Assembly: GCA_002786165.1 (NCBI GenBank)
Contig: PEQK01000020.1
Location: forward strand, 124,001-188,000
Direction of reading: 5' to 3'
Source: Legionella sp.
Lineage (GTDB): Bacteria > Pseudomonadota > Gammaproteobacteria > Legionellales > Legionellaceae
DNA: 64,000 bases
The notes beneath the pieces are model-generated. The model did no database searches. It saw only the letters and a program-made list of their open reading frames with translations, and had not been told where the DNA came from. Position numbers and translations under genes: made by a program. This document shows, piece by piece, positions 1-8,582 of this stretch; position 1 is the stretch's first letter, and each line of letters opens with the position of its first letter.

Positions 1-206
1 AGAGAGCCTGAAGGAATTCGAAAGGGTTCAAAAACAAACGAGCGAATGAGCAGCACGCTAAAGAATAAGGGGAAAAGAGAACGTGAATATTCAATAAGTT
101 TATTGGGCTTTTGTTTGGGGCGACGTTTTTTAGACCATAGGAGTGCGTCTAAAAGATAGATAGCGCCGCTTATTGCGGATAGAACCAATAACACAAGTGC
201 AAGCAT
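1..206 (-). CDS. lepB: Signal peptidase I, N-terminal part (cut by window edge)
   Basis: Reading the minus strand from an ATG at 206 gives about 68 residues. They hold an N-terminal hydrophobic segment (LALVLLVLSAISGAIYLLDA), a basic cytoplasmic stretch (KKRRPKQKPNK) and a second hydrophobic segment. The fragment ends in RSFVFEPFRIPSGS, the signature around the catalytic serine of signal peptidase I, and the last complete codon is that serine. The catalytic lysine and the rest of the periplasmic domain lie outside the window. LepB removes Sec signal peptides at the outer face of the inner membrane. It starts 9 bases after the lepA stop, matching the common lepA-lepB operon. Confidence 0.93.
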   Translation of the reverse strand, partial: MLALVLLVLSAISGAIYLLDALLWSKKRRPKQKPNKLIEYSRSLFPLFFSVLLIRSFVFEPFRIPSGS

Positions 207-215
207 GGGATTTCC

Positions 216-2021
216 TTATTTTTTACGTTCAGTTTGAAACACAGCCATAAAGGCTTCTTGTGGGATTTCAACATGACCCACTTGTTTCATCCGTTTTTTA
301 CCTGCTTTTTGCTTATCCAACAGTTTGCGTTTACGGCTCACATCACCGCCATAACATTTTGCGATCACATTTTTTCGTAAGGCTTTTACGGTTTGTCTTG
401 CAATAATATGGCTACCTAATGCTGCTTGAATGGCTACGTCAAACATTTGACGAGGAATCAATTCACGCATTTTGTCGGTGAGAGCTCGTCCACGGTATTG
501 TGCTGCAGAGCGATGCACAATAACAGACAAAGCATCCACACGGTCCGTATTGATCAGAACATCCATTTTCACCAAATCAGCTTCTTGGAAACGCAAGAAA
601 TTGTAATCCAGCGACGCATAGCCGCGACTCACAGATTTTAGTCGATCAAAGAAATCTGAGACCACTTCACTCATAGGCAAATCATACGTCACCGACACCT
701 GGCGTCCGCTGTACATCATAGACACTTGTATCCCACGTCGCTCGATACATAACGTGATGATGGCACCTAAATAATCTTGTGGCACCAAAATATTAGCTCG
801 GACAATAGGTTCAAACATTTGTTTGATTTGTTGTACGGGCGGCAAATGAGAGGGATTGTCGATCAGAACTGTCTCATCTTTGGTATTGATGATTTGATAG
901 ATGACCGTTGGTGCCGTAGAAATAAGTTCTAAATTATATTCTCGCTCTAGGCGTTCTTGAACAATCTCCATGTGGAGCATGCCTAAAAACCCGCAACGAA
1001 ATCCAAAACCCAGAGCTTCTGAAGATTCAGGTTCATAAAATAGGGACGCATCATTCAAACTTAATTTTGCCAAAGCCTCACGAAAAGCTTCAAAATCGTC
1101 GGAGCTGATGGGGAATAAACCCGCATATACTTGCGGCTTGACGCGTTGAAATCCTGGTAATGGATGCTCCGCTGGATGTTTTTCCAGGGTTAATGTATCT
1201 CCAACTGGCGCACCTTGAATTTCTTTGATGCCCGCCACAACATAGCCCACTTCACCTGCTTTAAGCTCCGATTGGGGAGTGCGTTTGGGCGTGAAAATAC
1301 CCACTTGATCGACGATATGAGATTTTCCTGTCGACATCACTCGCATTTTTTGGCCAGCAGTTAAGGTGCCGTTCATGATACGTACTAAAGAGACTACGCC
1401 CAGATAACTGTCGAACCAAGAATCAATAATCAAAGCCTGTAGGGGTGCTTCTATTTCTCCTAGAGGCGGACGAATGTTTTTGACAATCGCTTCTAGGACG
1501 TCATCGACCCCCAAGCCAGATTTGGCAGAAACACGAATGGCATCCTGCGCATCGACACCGATGATGTCTTCGATTTCGGCAATGACTCGTTCCGGTTCTG
1601 CTTGTGGCAAATCGATTTTATTAAGGACGGGTAAGACATCTAAAGATTGATCTATGGCGGTATAACAAACAGCCACGGTCTGTGCTTCAACACCTTGAGC
1701 CGCATCGACCACTAATATGGCGCCTTCACAAGCAGCCAAAGAACGAGAAACTTCGTAGGAGAAATCAACGTGACCGGGGGTATCAATAAAGTTTAAGAGG
1801 TATGTTTTTCCGTCGAGCGCTTTATAGTGTAATGACACGCTTTGTGCTTTGATGGTGATACCACGTTCGCGCTCAATGTCCATGGAGTCCAAAACTTGGG
1901 CTGCCATTTCTCGATCTGAAAGGCCTCCACATCGTTGAATAAACCGATCGGCCAAAGTTGATTTACCATGGTCAATATGGGCAATGATAGAAAAATTTCG
2001 AATCAGAGATAAGTCGCTCAA
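216..2021 (-). CDS. lepA: Elongation factor 4 (back-translocating ribosomal GTPase)
   Basis: The 601-residue product has the usual LepA length. The G1 motif AHIDHGKST sits at residues 14-22, with DTPGH and NKIDLP (G3, G4) following. The LepA-specific C-terminal domain is present ([18 protein letters not shown], then KKRMKQVG near the end). EF4 is a ribosome-bound GTPase of the cytoplasm, conserved almost universally. The start is a TTG: the protein opens with the family-typical [14 protein letters not shown], and the ATG 19 bases upstream is out of frame. The ribosome binding site is weak. lepA is followed directly by lepB. Confidence 0.97.
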   Translation of the reverse strand: MSDLSLIRNFSIIAHIDHGKSTLADRFIQRCGGLSDREMAAQVLDSMDIERERGITIKAQSVSLHYKALDGKTYLLNFIDTPGHVDFSYEVSRSLAACEGAILVVDAAQGVEAQTVAVCYTAIDQSLDVLPVLNKIDLPQAEPERVIAEIEDIIGVDAQDAIRVSAKSGLGVDDVLEAIVKNIRPPLGEIEAPLQALIIDSWFDSYLGVVSLVRIMNGTLTAGQKMRVMSTGKSHIVDQVGIFTPKRTPQSELKAGEVGYVVAGIKEIQGAPVGDTLTLEKHPAEHPLPGFQRVKPQVYAGLFPISSDDFEAFREALAKLSLNDASLFYEPESSEALGFGFRCGFLGMLHMEIVQERLEREYNLELISTAPTVIYQIINTKDETVLIDNPSHLPPVQQIKQMFEPIVRANILVPQDYLGAIITLCIERRGIQVSMMYSGRQVSVTYDLPMSEVVSDFFDRLKSVSRGYASLDYNFLRFQEADLVKMDVLINTDRVDALSVIVHRSAAQYRGRALTDKMRELIPRQMFDVAIQAALGSHIIARQTVKALRKNVIAKCYGGDVSRKRKLLDKQKAGKKRMKQVGHVEIPQEAFMAVFQTERKK

Positions 2022-2198
2022 TACAATCTGCCCAGTGCATAAAAGGTCTGATTTTAGCCGATGAAGGGGTGTAACGTAAAGATCAGGAGGTGTATTAAAT
2101 CAAATTCATGATCAATCGGATCCAAAGCTTGTTTGGGTTTCAGTGTGTCTTGTCATGTAACTATATACATTTTGAAAAGAAAAATCATCGTTCACTTG

Positions 2199-2227
2199 TT
2201 CATTAACTCAGCAAACCATGTTATCTT
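2199..2227 (+). promoter_or_regulatory. Possible promoter of mltB
   Basis: TTCATT (2199-2204) and TATCTT (2222-2227) are separated by 17 bases, about 40 bases before the mltB start, in the region between divergent lepA and mltB. Each hexamer matches the sigma-70 consensus at four or more positions. This is inferred from hexamer matches only. Confidence 0.35.
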
Positions 2228-2264
2228 AAGAAAGGTATTCGTTTAAAATTGATAGGGGAAACAA

Positions 2265-3257
2265 GTGCAGCATTGGTTAAATAGAATCTTGGTTTTAGGG
2301 GCGGCTTTATGGATGCAAACGGCATCTGCAGATCAAGCGCTCATTCATAAAAAAGACACGCAAGCATTCATTCGCGAGTTGGTCCAACGCGATCATTTTG
2401 ATCATAAGCAAGTACAATCTATTTTATCAGCAGCTACTTTTCAGCCCCAAATTATCGCGTCTATGGAACGACCTTATGAAAAGAAAAACTGGGATGTTTA
2501 TCGAGCGCTGTTTATGACTCCTGAACGTTTGCAGTCCGGCTTGGCTTTTTGGCGTGAGAATCAAAAAACGCTTCAACAAGCAGAACAACAATATGGTGTT
2601 CCAGCTGAAATGATTGTAGCTATCATAGGCGTTGAAACGCTCTATGGCAAACATCAAGGAAATTATCGCGTGTTAGATGCCTTGACGACTTTGGCATTTT
2701 ATTATCCCGCTCGTTCTGCCTATTTTAAGCGAGAATTACGAGAATTTTTATTATTATGTCGAGAGCATGGCGTATCTGCTACTCAATATAAAGGATCTTA
2801 TGCGGGTGCTATGGGGAAACCTCAGTTTATGCCCAGCAGCTACCGAACGTATGCCGTGGATTTTCAAGGTCATGGCCGACCTAATTTGATGGGCAAAGAT
2901 TCAGACGTGATCGTGAGTGTTGCCAATTATTTTAAAAAACATGGATGGCAAACCCAGCAAAGAGTTGCGGATCAAGTTCGTATTCCTGAGAAGAGCGTCG
3001 AAACCTTGACGATGAACTCTAAATCGCCTAACTATACCTTTACGCAATTATTACAAGCAGGTGTACAACCTCAAGTGCGTCAAGCTAGTCATCCGAAAGA
3101 AGCTGGTTTATTACAATTGATCACGGACAAAGGACCGGAATATTGGATGGCTTACCCTAATTTTTACGTGATCACACGCTATAACACCAGTCCGCAATAT
3201 GCCTTAGTAGTGCATTTATTCGCACAATCATTACGTGACTATTATAAGGCGGGTTGA
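2265..3257 (+). CDS. mltB: Membrane-bound lytic murein transglycosylase B
   Basis: The 330-residue protein starts at a GTG behind AGGGGAAACAA. It begins with a Sec signal peptide (MQHWLNRILVLGAALWMQTASA) that has no lipobox cysteine, so the mature protein is probably periplasmic rather than lipid-anchored like E. coli MltB. The GH103 core is clear: the catalytic Glu lies in IIGVETLYGKHQGNYRVLDA, followed by SYAGAMGKPQFMPSSYRTYA, and VDFQGHGRPNL. The enzyme cleaves the MurNAc-GlcNAc bond of peptidoglycan and leaves a 1,6-anhydro end. It is transcribed alone, divergent from lepA, and is followed by a palindromic repeat element. Confidence 0.94.
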   Translation: MQHWLNRILVLGAALWMQTASADQALIHKKDTQAFIRELVQRDHFDHKQVQSILSAATFQPQIIASMERPYEKKNWDVYRALFMTPERLQSGLAFWRENQKTLQQAEQQYGVPAEMIVAIIGVETLYGKHQGNYRVLDALTTLAFYYPARSAYFKRELREFLLLCREHGVSATQYKGSYAGAMGKPQFMPSSYRTYAVDFQGHGRPNLMGKDSDVIVSVANYFKKHGWQTQQRVADQVRIPEKSVETLTMNSKSPNYTFTQLLQAGVQPQVRQASHPKEAGLLQLITDKGPEYWMAYPNFYVITRYNTSPQYALVVHLFAQSLRDYYKAG

Positions 3258-3279
3258 TTTGATGCCAAAATCGCAGATA

Positions 3280-3375
3280 CCGCGGACAAGCCGCGGTACA
3301 TAGGTGTTTGTTGGCATTATGCGTGCGCCTCGGACATTGTTTGCGCTACGCCTACGTCCCGCGGCTTGTCCGCGG
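3280..3375. repeat. REP/MITE-like element with 17-bp perfect inverted repeats
   Basis: The left arm CCGCGGACAAGCCGCGG (3280-3296) is the exact reverse complement of the right arm at 3359-3375. Each arm is itself a small hairpin: two self-complementary CCGCGG blocks flank ACAAG. Similarity continues inward (ACATAGG at the left, ACGTAGG reading from the right), so the unit is about 95 bases. It is much richer in G+C than its surroundings and lies between mltB and gspL. A degenerate relative of one arm occurs at 15869-15895. It could end mltB transcription, but it has no T-tract. Confidence 0.75.
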
Positions 3376-3472
3376 GAGATACGATTTTAATATAGATGGA
3401 AGGCTGTTCATGGTAAGGCTTGAATCCAAGGAATAGGTGATTTATAAAAAGTATCATTCATAGGGATCTAGT

Positions 3473-4663
3473 GTGTTAACATGTTTTTTGTTCGTACAAA
3501 ACCTTGATCAAGAGATCATCTTGAGCATGAGTTTAGATCTTCAAGGGCAAGTGGTTCAGCCTTTACAAATGCGTTCGCTCGAAGATATTCGTACGCTGCA
3601 ACAAAATGCGCGTACGATTATTGTATTTCCTACCGATTGGTGCGGTATCTATACCGTAGAACTACCTCTATTATCAGAACACAAAGCGCGTGAAGCCATT
3701 CCGTTTGCTTTGGAAGATCAATTGGCACAACCCGTGTCTCAATTACACTTTGTGTTTGATAAAGCGTATTATCAAAAAAAACATTATTTGGTTGTGGTTA
3801 TTGAAAAACAACTCATGCGTGATTGGATGCATCGATTAAGTGCTCTAGATCTTGCTTACGATATGATCACTATTGATTGGTTTGCGCTCAGTCAAGAGGA
3901 AGGGTGTGTGTTAGAGCACAGTGTGATCGTCAATACCGAGTCGTTTTCCGGATCGTTAAGTTTAGATATCTGGGCGTCTCATGCCCATGCTTGGTCAACC
4001 GATTTGCGTTGGCATGTTTTTGCCAATAGCGCAAACGTTGAGAATCTACCCGTTGTATCCCCGAGTTCTAAGGTGCATCATACTTGGGTCAGTGAACGTT
4101 TATTAAACACCAAATTGATGAATTTATGTCAAGGTGATTTTCAGCATGCCACCAGCCAAACACAAGTCAAACGTTTGTATCAACTCACTGGGGTGATGGC
4201 TGGCGTTTGCTTCTTAGGGTTTGTGACGATTCATGTTGGCTTGAGTATGTGGGTTACGCATAAAACACGACTGCTTGATCAGCAAATTGCGACATCTTAT
4301 CGAGTATTTTTTCCACAAGCGCAACAAGTGATCAGCCCTCAAATCAGAATTGGACAATTACTTAAGCAAACTCAAATGGGACATAATGCCACCTTGTGGT
4401 CATTGATGGAAAATTTATCTTTTGTTTTGGCTCAACGTCATGTAACGCCTGTTAAAGGCGTCACTCAAATCACCAATGGGGTCACCAAAGTACAAACCTT
4501 ACAATTCCAACATCAAATCCTCACGGTGATCTTGGTCTGTGATGGGTTTGCCGCTTTAGAACACATTGAAGCGGCTCTGCGAAACAGAAAAATAAAAGTC
4601 CATCAAGTGTCTGCTGCCACAGAAAAAGACCAAGTTGTGGCCAAATTGGAGTTGTCATTATGA
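3473..4663 (+). CDS. gspL: Type II secretion system protein GspL
   Basis: The 396-residue protein has the GspL layout. An actin-like cytoplasmic domain occupies roughly residues 1-225, with the family signatures LPLLSEHKAREAIPFALEDQL near residue 65 and NLCQGDF at 217-223. One transmembrane helix lies at about 238-260, followed by a periplasmic ferredoxin-like domain. GspL links the GspE ATPase to the inner-membrane platform with GspM. The start is a GTG behind AGGGA. gspL overlaps gspM by four bases (ATGA), implying translational coupling. No other gsp gene adjoins it, which resembles the separate lspLM locus of Legionella. Confidence 0.88.
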   Translation: MLTCFLFVQNLDQEIILSMSLDLQGQVVQPLQMRSLEDIRTLQQNARTIIVFPTDWCGIYTVELPLLSEHKAREAIPFALEDQLAQPVSQLHFVFDKAYYQKKHYLVVVIEKQLMRDWMHRLSALDLAYDMITIDWFALSQEEGCVLEHSVIVNTESFSGSLSLDIWASHAHAWSTDLRWHVFANSANVENLPVVSPSSKVHHTWVSERLLNTKLMNLCQGDFQHATSQTQVKRLYQLTGVMAGVCFLGFVTIHVGLSMWVTHKTRLLDQQIATSYRVFFPQAQQVISPQIRIGQLLKQTQMGHNATLWSLMENLSFVLAQRHVTPVKGVTQITNGVTKVQTLQFQHQILTVILVCDGFAALEHIEAALRNRKIKVHQVSAATEKDQVVAKLELSL

Positions 4664-5130
4664 AAACATATTGGCAACAACTGAATGAACGTGAACAAAT
4701 CGCAGTAGTGATTGCTGGCGTTTTTTCTGGATTATATCTTTTATATGCAGTGGTATACTCGCCTTTGGCGTCATCGCTCACCAAAGCACGCGAAGAATGG
4801 CGTGAGAAAAAAACAACCTTGGTGTGGATGCAGCAAGCGGAGAAAAAGGTTATAGGCGAAAAGAAACCACAAACTGTGACGACCGATAATTTATTATCGG
4901 TTTTAACCCGCTTGCTGGATCAAGCGTCTTTTCACCGTTTTACCCATCAATTGGCGCAAACTGCAACGGGCGACATTCAATTGACCTTTGAACAGGTGCC
5001 GTATAACGCTTTTATTATTTGGTTACAAGCGCAATCTACTCAATATACCTTGACCATCAAAACCATGGATATTACTCAAACTGACACTGCAGGTGTTGTG
5101 AAAGCATCGGTTATGTTTTCGGCATTATGA
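4660..5130 (+). CDS. gspM: Type II secretion system protein GspM
   Basis: This 156-residue bitopic protein has a short cytoplasmic N-terminus (MKTYWQQLNEREQ, matching the GspM start pattern with its NEREQ motif). A membrane helix spans about residues 17-37 (VVIAGVFSGLYLLYAVVYSPL). A coiled, charged stretch follows, then a periplasmic ferredoxin-like domain. GspM pairs with GspL in the assembly platform. Its ATG overlaps the gspL stop. With gspL it implies a type II secretion system encoded elsewhere in the genome. Confidence 0.88.
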   Translation: MKTYWQQLNEREQIAVVIAGVFSGLYLLYAVVYSPLASSLTKAREEWREKKTTLVWMQQAEKKVIGEKKPQTVTTDNLLSVLTRLLDQASFHRFTHQLAQTATGDIQLTFEQVPYNAFIIWLQAQSTQYTLTIKTMDITQTDTAGVVKASVMFSAL

Positions 5131-5226
5131 TGGTTTTTCAGGGGATTTTGCTGCTTGCAGGCTTACAATGTCGAGCTTATAATCGAAGTCCTGAGGATCA
5201 ATAAACTCAATTACAAGGATTGCAGC

Positions 5227-5742
5227 GTGAAGAGATTAGCGTATCGAAATTTTCAGAATTTTATGTTGTTCGTGACTATTTTTGTGTTGGGATTTTCGTT
5301 TTATGTCGAATATGCATATCAATTGAAAGCTTGTCCTTTATGCCTCATGCAGCGCTTTTGTACCTTTTTATTTGGATTTACTTGTATGGTAGCCATGAAT
5401 ACCAGACGTATGCAGCGTGCTAAAGTCATCTCTTTGATCCAATGTGGTTTGACCCTCTTAGGATTATATTTTGCGGGACGCCATTTGTGGTTGCAATCTT
5501 TGCCCATTGAGCAAAGTGCACAATGTATTCCTGGCGTAGAGGCGATGATGACGTTTTTTTCTCTGGATATGATTGCGACTGCTTTTCTTTGGGGAACCAC
5601 TGATTGTTCTCATGTGGATTGGCAATGGTTGGGGATGTCTCTCCCACTTTGGTCTGCTATTTATTTTAGCGTGATGTATGCCATCAGTTTATATGTGGCT
5701 ATTGTCATGAGACGTTCAGCAAAGCAAGGATCTAGGTTTTGA
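5227..5742 (+). CDS. dsbB: Disulfide bond formation protein B
   Basis: DsbB is an inner-membrane quinone reductase that reoxidises the periplasmic oxidase DsbA. I place the start at GTG 5227 (KRLAYRNFQNFMLFV follows), giving 171 residues. An upstream TTG at 5155 would add 24 residues that look non-homologous. Four hydrophobic helices are visible. The first redox pair is in ACPLCLMQR and the second comprises AQCIPG and TTDCSHV, so all four working cysteines are present. It follows gspM by about 100 bases. Confidence 0.9.
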   Translation: MKRLAYRNFQNFMLFVTIFVLGFSFYVEYAYQLKACPLCLMQRFCTFLFGFTCMVAMNTRRMQRAKVISLIQCGLTLLGLYFAGRHLWLQSLPIEQSAQCIPGVEAMMTFFSLDMIATAFLWGTTDCSHVDWQWLGMSLPLWSAIYFSVMYAISLYVAIVMRRSAKQGSRF

Positions 5743-5787
5743 TGGAATTTGTGCTATCATAAGCCAGTTTTTTCTACAAATTTTTCT

Positions 5788-6966
5788 ATGTCTGTGTCTA
5801 CAAAACCATTGATGCCGAACCACTTCTCTAGCGAAGTACTGTATCGGCATACCAAAACCCCCGCACGAGTGATGCGTGTTCAAACGCCACACGGTGAATT
5901 TTCGACGCCTGCATTTATGCCTGTTGGAACGCGAGCAGGCGTTAATAATATGACGCCTACCGAATTAACCGACAGTGGAAGTCAAATCATTTTGGGTGGG
6001 AACACCTATCATATGTTGTGTGCACCTGGCATGGACGTGATTGAACAAGCCGGGGGCATGCATCGTTTTATGGGTTGGCATGGTCCTATGTTGACGGATA
6101 GTGGTGGTTTTCAAGTCTTTTCTTTGTCTAAAAATATTTGCACCATCGATGAAGAAGGCGCGCATTTTACCCTACCTGAATCGCAGCGGTTGATCCATAT
6201 GACACCTGCCATGTCTTTAGAAACCCAGAAAATTATTGGGGCAGATATCATCATGGCTTTTGATCAATGCACCCCAGATAACGTATCGCATGCTGAAGCC
6301 GAACATATCATGCAGCGCACGCATCGTTGGTTATTAGAATCTATTAACTATCATCAACAACATCCTACGTCGCGGTATGGAGCTCACCAAGCCTTATTTG
6401 GCATTATTCAAGGCGGCGTGTATCCTGATTTGCGCCTTAAAAGCGCTGAGTTTGTGGCAGCTCAAGCCGTGGATGGCCTAGCCATTGGGGGTGAAACGGT
6501 AGGATTTGACATGCCCGCCACGGTAGAGGTGATTCAGTGGGTGCGTGCTGCCTTACCCGAATCCAAAATACGCTATACCATGGGTGTGGGTATGTCACCT
6601 CAAGATTTATTGGATGTGGTGGAACAAGGCATTGATATTTTTGATTGTGTTGCGCCCACAAGAAACGCGCGGCATGGGGCGTTGTATTGCGGTCGATTAG
6701 TACCTCATGGCAATTGGTTGCGATTTGAATCTGACTATGAACATGAACGCATTCAAATTAAAAAAGCTTGCTTTGCAACGGATTCGTCTCCCATCATGCA
6801 AGACTGTGAATGTACCACGTGCCAGCATTACTCGCGCGCGTATCTCCACCAACTATTCAAACAAAAGTACAATCTCTTTACAGCGCTAGCGAGTATTCAT
6901 AATATTCATGTGTTGCAAACAGTTTGTGATAGAATGCGTCGATTTATTCAAGAGGAGTCATCATGA
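5788..6966 (+). CDS. tgt: Queuine/preQ1 tRNA-ribosyltransferase, atypical pocket
   Basis: The enzyme exchanges guanine-34 for preQ1 in GUN-anticodon tRNAs. Catalytic landmarks are present: TDSGGFQVFSL, IMAFDQCTPDN, FDCVAPTRNARHG (nucleophilic Asp) and the zinc cluster CECTTC followed by YLHQLF. An oddity is that the pocket loop GGxxVGE reads GGETVGF, so the conserved glutamate is a phenylalanine. The ATG at 5788 gives 392 residues; another ATG at 5812 is possible. It overlaps the next gene by four bases (ATGA). The usual partners queA and yajC-secDF are absent, so a second, canonical tgt elsewhere is possible. Confidence 0.9.
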   Translation: MSVSTKPLMPNHFSSEVLYRHTKTPARVMRVQTPHGEFSTPAFMPVGTRAGVNNMTPTELTDSGSQIILGGNTYHMLCAPGMDVIEQAGGMHRFMGWHGPMLTDSGGFQVFSLSKNICTIDEEGAHFTLPESQRLIHMTPAMSLETQKIIGADIIMAFDQCTPDNVSHAEAEHIMQRTHRWLLESINYHQQHPTSRYGAHQALFGIIQGGVYPDLRLKSAEFVAAQAVDGLAIGGETVGFDMPATVEVIQWVRAALPESKIRYTMGVGMSPQDLLDVVEQGIDIFDCVAPTRNARHGALYCGRLVPHGNWLRFESDYEHERIQIKKACFATDSSPIMQDCECTTCQHYSRAYLHQLFKQKYNLFTALASIHNIHVLQTVCDRMRRFIQEESS

Positions 6967-7457
6967 TTTTGATCAAAACATCTAAAGGGGATATTAAACT
7001 GGCTTTGGATACAGAGCATACCCCTAAAACTGCTGCTAATTTTTTAGAATATGTGCGTAGTGGGTTTTATACAGATACGATTTTTCATCGCGTGATCAGT
7101 GGGTTTATGATCCAAGGCGGTGGTTTAATCGAGTCAATGAATACTAAGCCTGCGGCAAACACAGTGGTTAATGAAGCCAAAACTGGAAAACCCAATAAGC
7201 GCGGTACGGTAGCTATGGCGAGAACCTCTGATCCTCATTCTGCTTCGGCACAATTTTTTATTAATTTGGTGGATAATAGCTTTTTAAATTTCACAGCAGA
7301 AAATCAACAAGGCTTTGGATATTGCGTGTTTGGTGAAGTCGTTGAAGGCATGGATGTGGTTGATGCGATTGCCAAAGTAAAAACCGGCCAAAAATCTGGT
7401 CATTCCGATGTTCCCGTTGAAACTATTGTGATTCATGACATCAGTGAAGTTGAATGA
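6963..7457 (+). CDS. ppiB: Cyclophilin-type peptidyl-prolyl cis-trans isomerase
   Basis: The 164-residue protein is a bare cyclophilin domain without signal peptide, so cytoplasmic. Active-site motifs are FHRVISGFMIQGGG (catalytic Arg), ASAQFFINL and FGYCVFGEVVEGMDVV. It catalyses proline isomerisation during folding. It is coupled to both neighbours by four-base overlaps (tgt before, tsaC after). The symbol follows the cytoplasmic PpiB type. Confidence 0.92.
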   Translation: MILIKTSKGDIKLALDTEHTPKTAANFLEYVRSGFYTDTIFHRVISGFMIQGGGLIESMNTKPAANTVVNEAKTGKPNKRGTVAMARTSDPHSASAQFFINLVDNSFLNFTAENQQGFGYCVFGEVVEGMDVVDAIAKVKTGQKSGHSDVPVETIVIHDISEVE

Positions 7458-8005
7458 TTCGACGCTTGGATGATGTTTGCCAAGCAGTGACTGAGCTTCC
7501 GTTAGGGCATGTGTTTGCGTATCCAACGGAAGCAGTCTATGGATTAGGTTGTGATATGTTCCATCAACCTGCTGTGGAACGTATTTTGGCTTTAAAAGAT
7601 AGACCCATGCATAAAGGATTGATCGTGCTAATTGCTGAATGGTCGCAGTTATTTCCTTTGATTGGAGATGTGCCGCTATCTAAATTAGATGCCATCAAAG
7701 AAACGTGGCCGGGACCGACCACCTGGGTATTTCCAAAGTCTTCATTGGTCCCTGTTTGGGTATCGGGTGAACACCCTACGATTGCAATTCGAATGACTGC
7801 TCATCCTATTGCCAGACAATTATGCGAACGTGGCCCCATCGTGTCGACCAGTGCCAATCCCCAAGGTCAAGAACCCGCACGCTCTTTAGCGTCATTGGAC
7901 CACATGTTTCCTGTTGGATTGGATGGCGTGGTGATGGGTGCGCTAGGTGTCGAACTCCAACCTAGTTCTATTTTTGATGCGTTGACGCATCAGCAGTTTC
8001 GTTGA
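7454..8005 (+). CDS. tsaC: Threonylcarbamoyl-AMP synthase (YrdC/Sua5 family)
   Basis: The 183-residue protein matches the single-domain TsaC/YrdC size. It carries the family motif FAYPTEAVYGLGCDMF, then LALKDRPMHKGLIVLI with the substrate-binding lysine, and VSTSANPQGQEPARS near the C-terminus. It makes the threonylcarbamoyl-adenylate used for t6A37 of ANN-decoding tRNAs. The start overlaps ppiB by four bases. Together with tgt it gives a coupled unit containing two tRNA-modification genes. Confidence 0.93.
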   Translation: MIRRLDDVCQAVTELPLGHVFAYPTEAVYGLGCDMFHQPAVERILALKDRPMHKGLIVLIAEWSQLFPLIGDVPLSKLDAIKETWPGPTTWVFPKSSLVPVWVSGEHPTIAIRMTAHPIARQLCERGPIVSTSANPQGQEPARSLASLDHMFPVGLDGVVMGALGVELQPSSIFDALTHQQFR

Positions 8006-8040
8006 TGTTTCATTTGTCCCTGAATATAGGATGATATGCC

Positions 8041-8538
8041 ATGTCAGAATGGTCCGTCTTAGCTGAAACATTGCGTTCAAGATTACCAGAATTAGAACGG
8101 CAAATTCAAAAATTAGGCTCTAAATTTCCATTGAAAGCATTGCCTAAAGGTTTGTTTCGACAACGCCAATCGGGTAGCCAGTGTATCTTGGAAATTGAAC
8201 AAGAATTGGATGAGCTTCTCTCTGATAAACCCAATGCAATATTAGAATATTTGGCCGTGCGCCTAAGTCGTAAAATTCATATTCTGGTCCATATCTGTTT
8301 GTCGAATCGCCAACCCTTCACATCAGCTCCCGCTACTTTGGATGCGTTGAGCACCCGCGAACAATGGCTGAGTCAATTGGACCTGATGCGCAGTAAATTA
8401 GATATTCAGCGTGCCGCTGTAGAAGCAACGCTGCAAACCATGCTGTTACGCCAAGATTCGCAAGCTATTCTTGTGTTACAAAAAGAATTAAGTGATATTG
8501 ATCGCCAATTTGAGTTATTATTTGCAGGCTTGACATAG
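8041..8538 (+). CDS. priC: Probable primosomal replication protein N'' (PriC-like)
   Basis: This 165-residue all-helical protein has no signal or membrane segment. Its order of features fits PriC: a short N-terminal helix, KGLFRQRQSG, then EYLAVRLSRKIHILVHI, and a long C-terminal helical region ending IDRQFELLFAGL. PriC helps reload DnaB at stalled forks. The assignment rests on this pattern and on length (E. coli PriC is 175 residues), so it is moderate. It lies between tsaC and cydA with short gaps and a clear downstream AGGAG for cydA. Confidence 0.5.
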   Translation: MSEWSVLAETLRSRLPELERQIQKLGSKFPLKALPKGLFRQRQSGSQCILEIEQELDELLSDKPNAILEYLAVRLSRKIHILVHICLSNRQPFTSAPATLDALSTREQWLSQLDLMRSKLDIQRAAVEATLQTMLLRQDSQAILVLQKELSDIDRQFELLFAGLT

Positions 8539-8582
8539 AACAGGTTATGTTTTGACTCACTCACCTTACATAGGAGAGCACT

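Noticed and set aside
5127-5204. A 25-residue frame overlapping the gspM stop (ATGA), starting MMVFQGILLLAGLQC, like a lipoprotein signal
   Set aside because: The lipobox is poor, the chain stops after ten more residues and there is no partner. Probably chance coding before dsbB.
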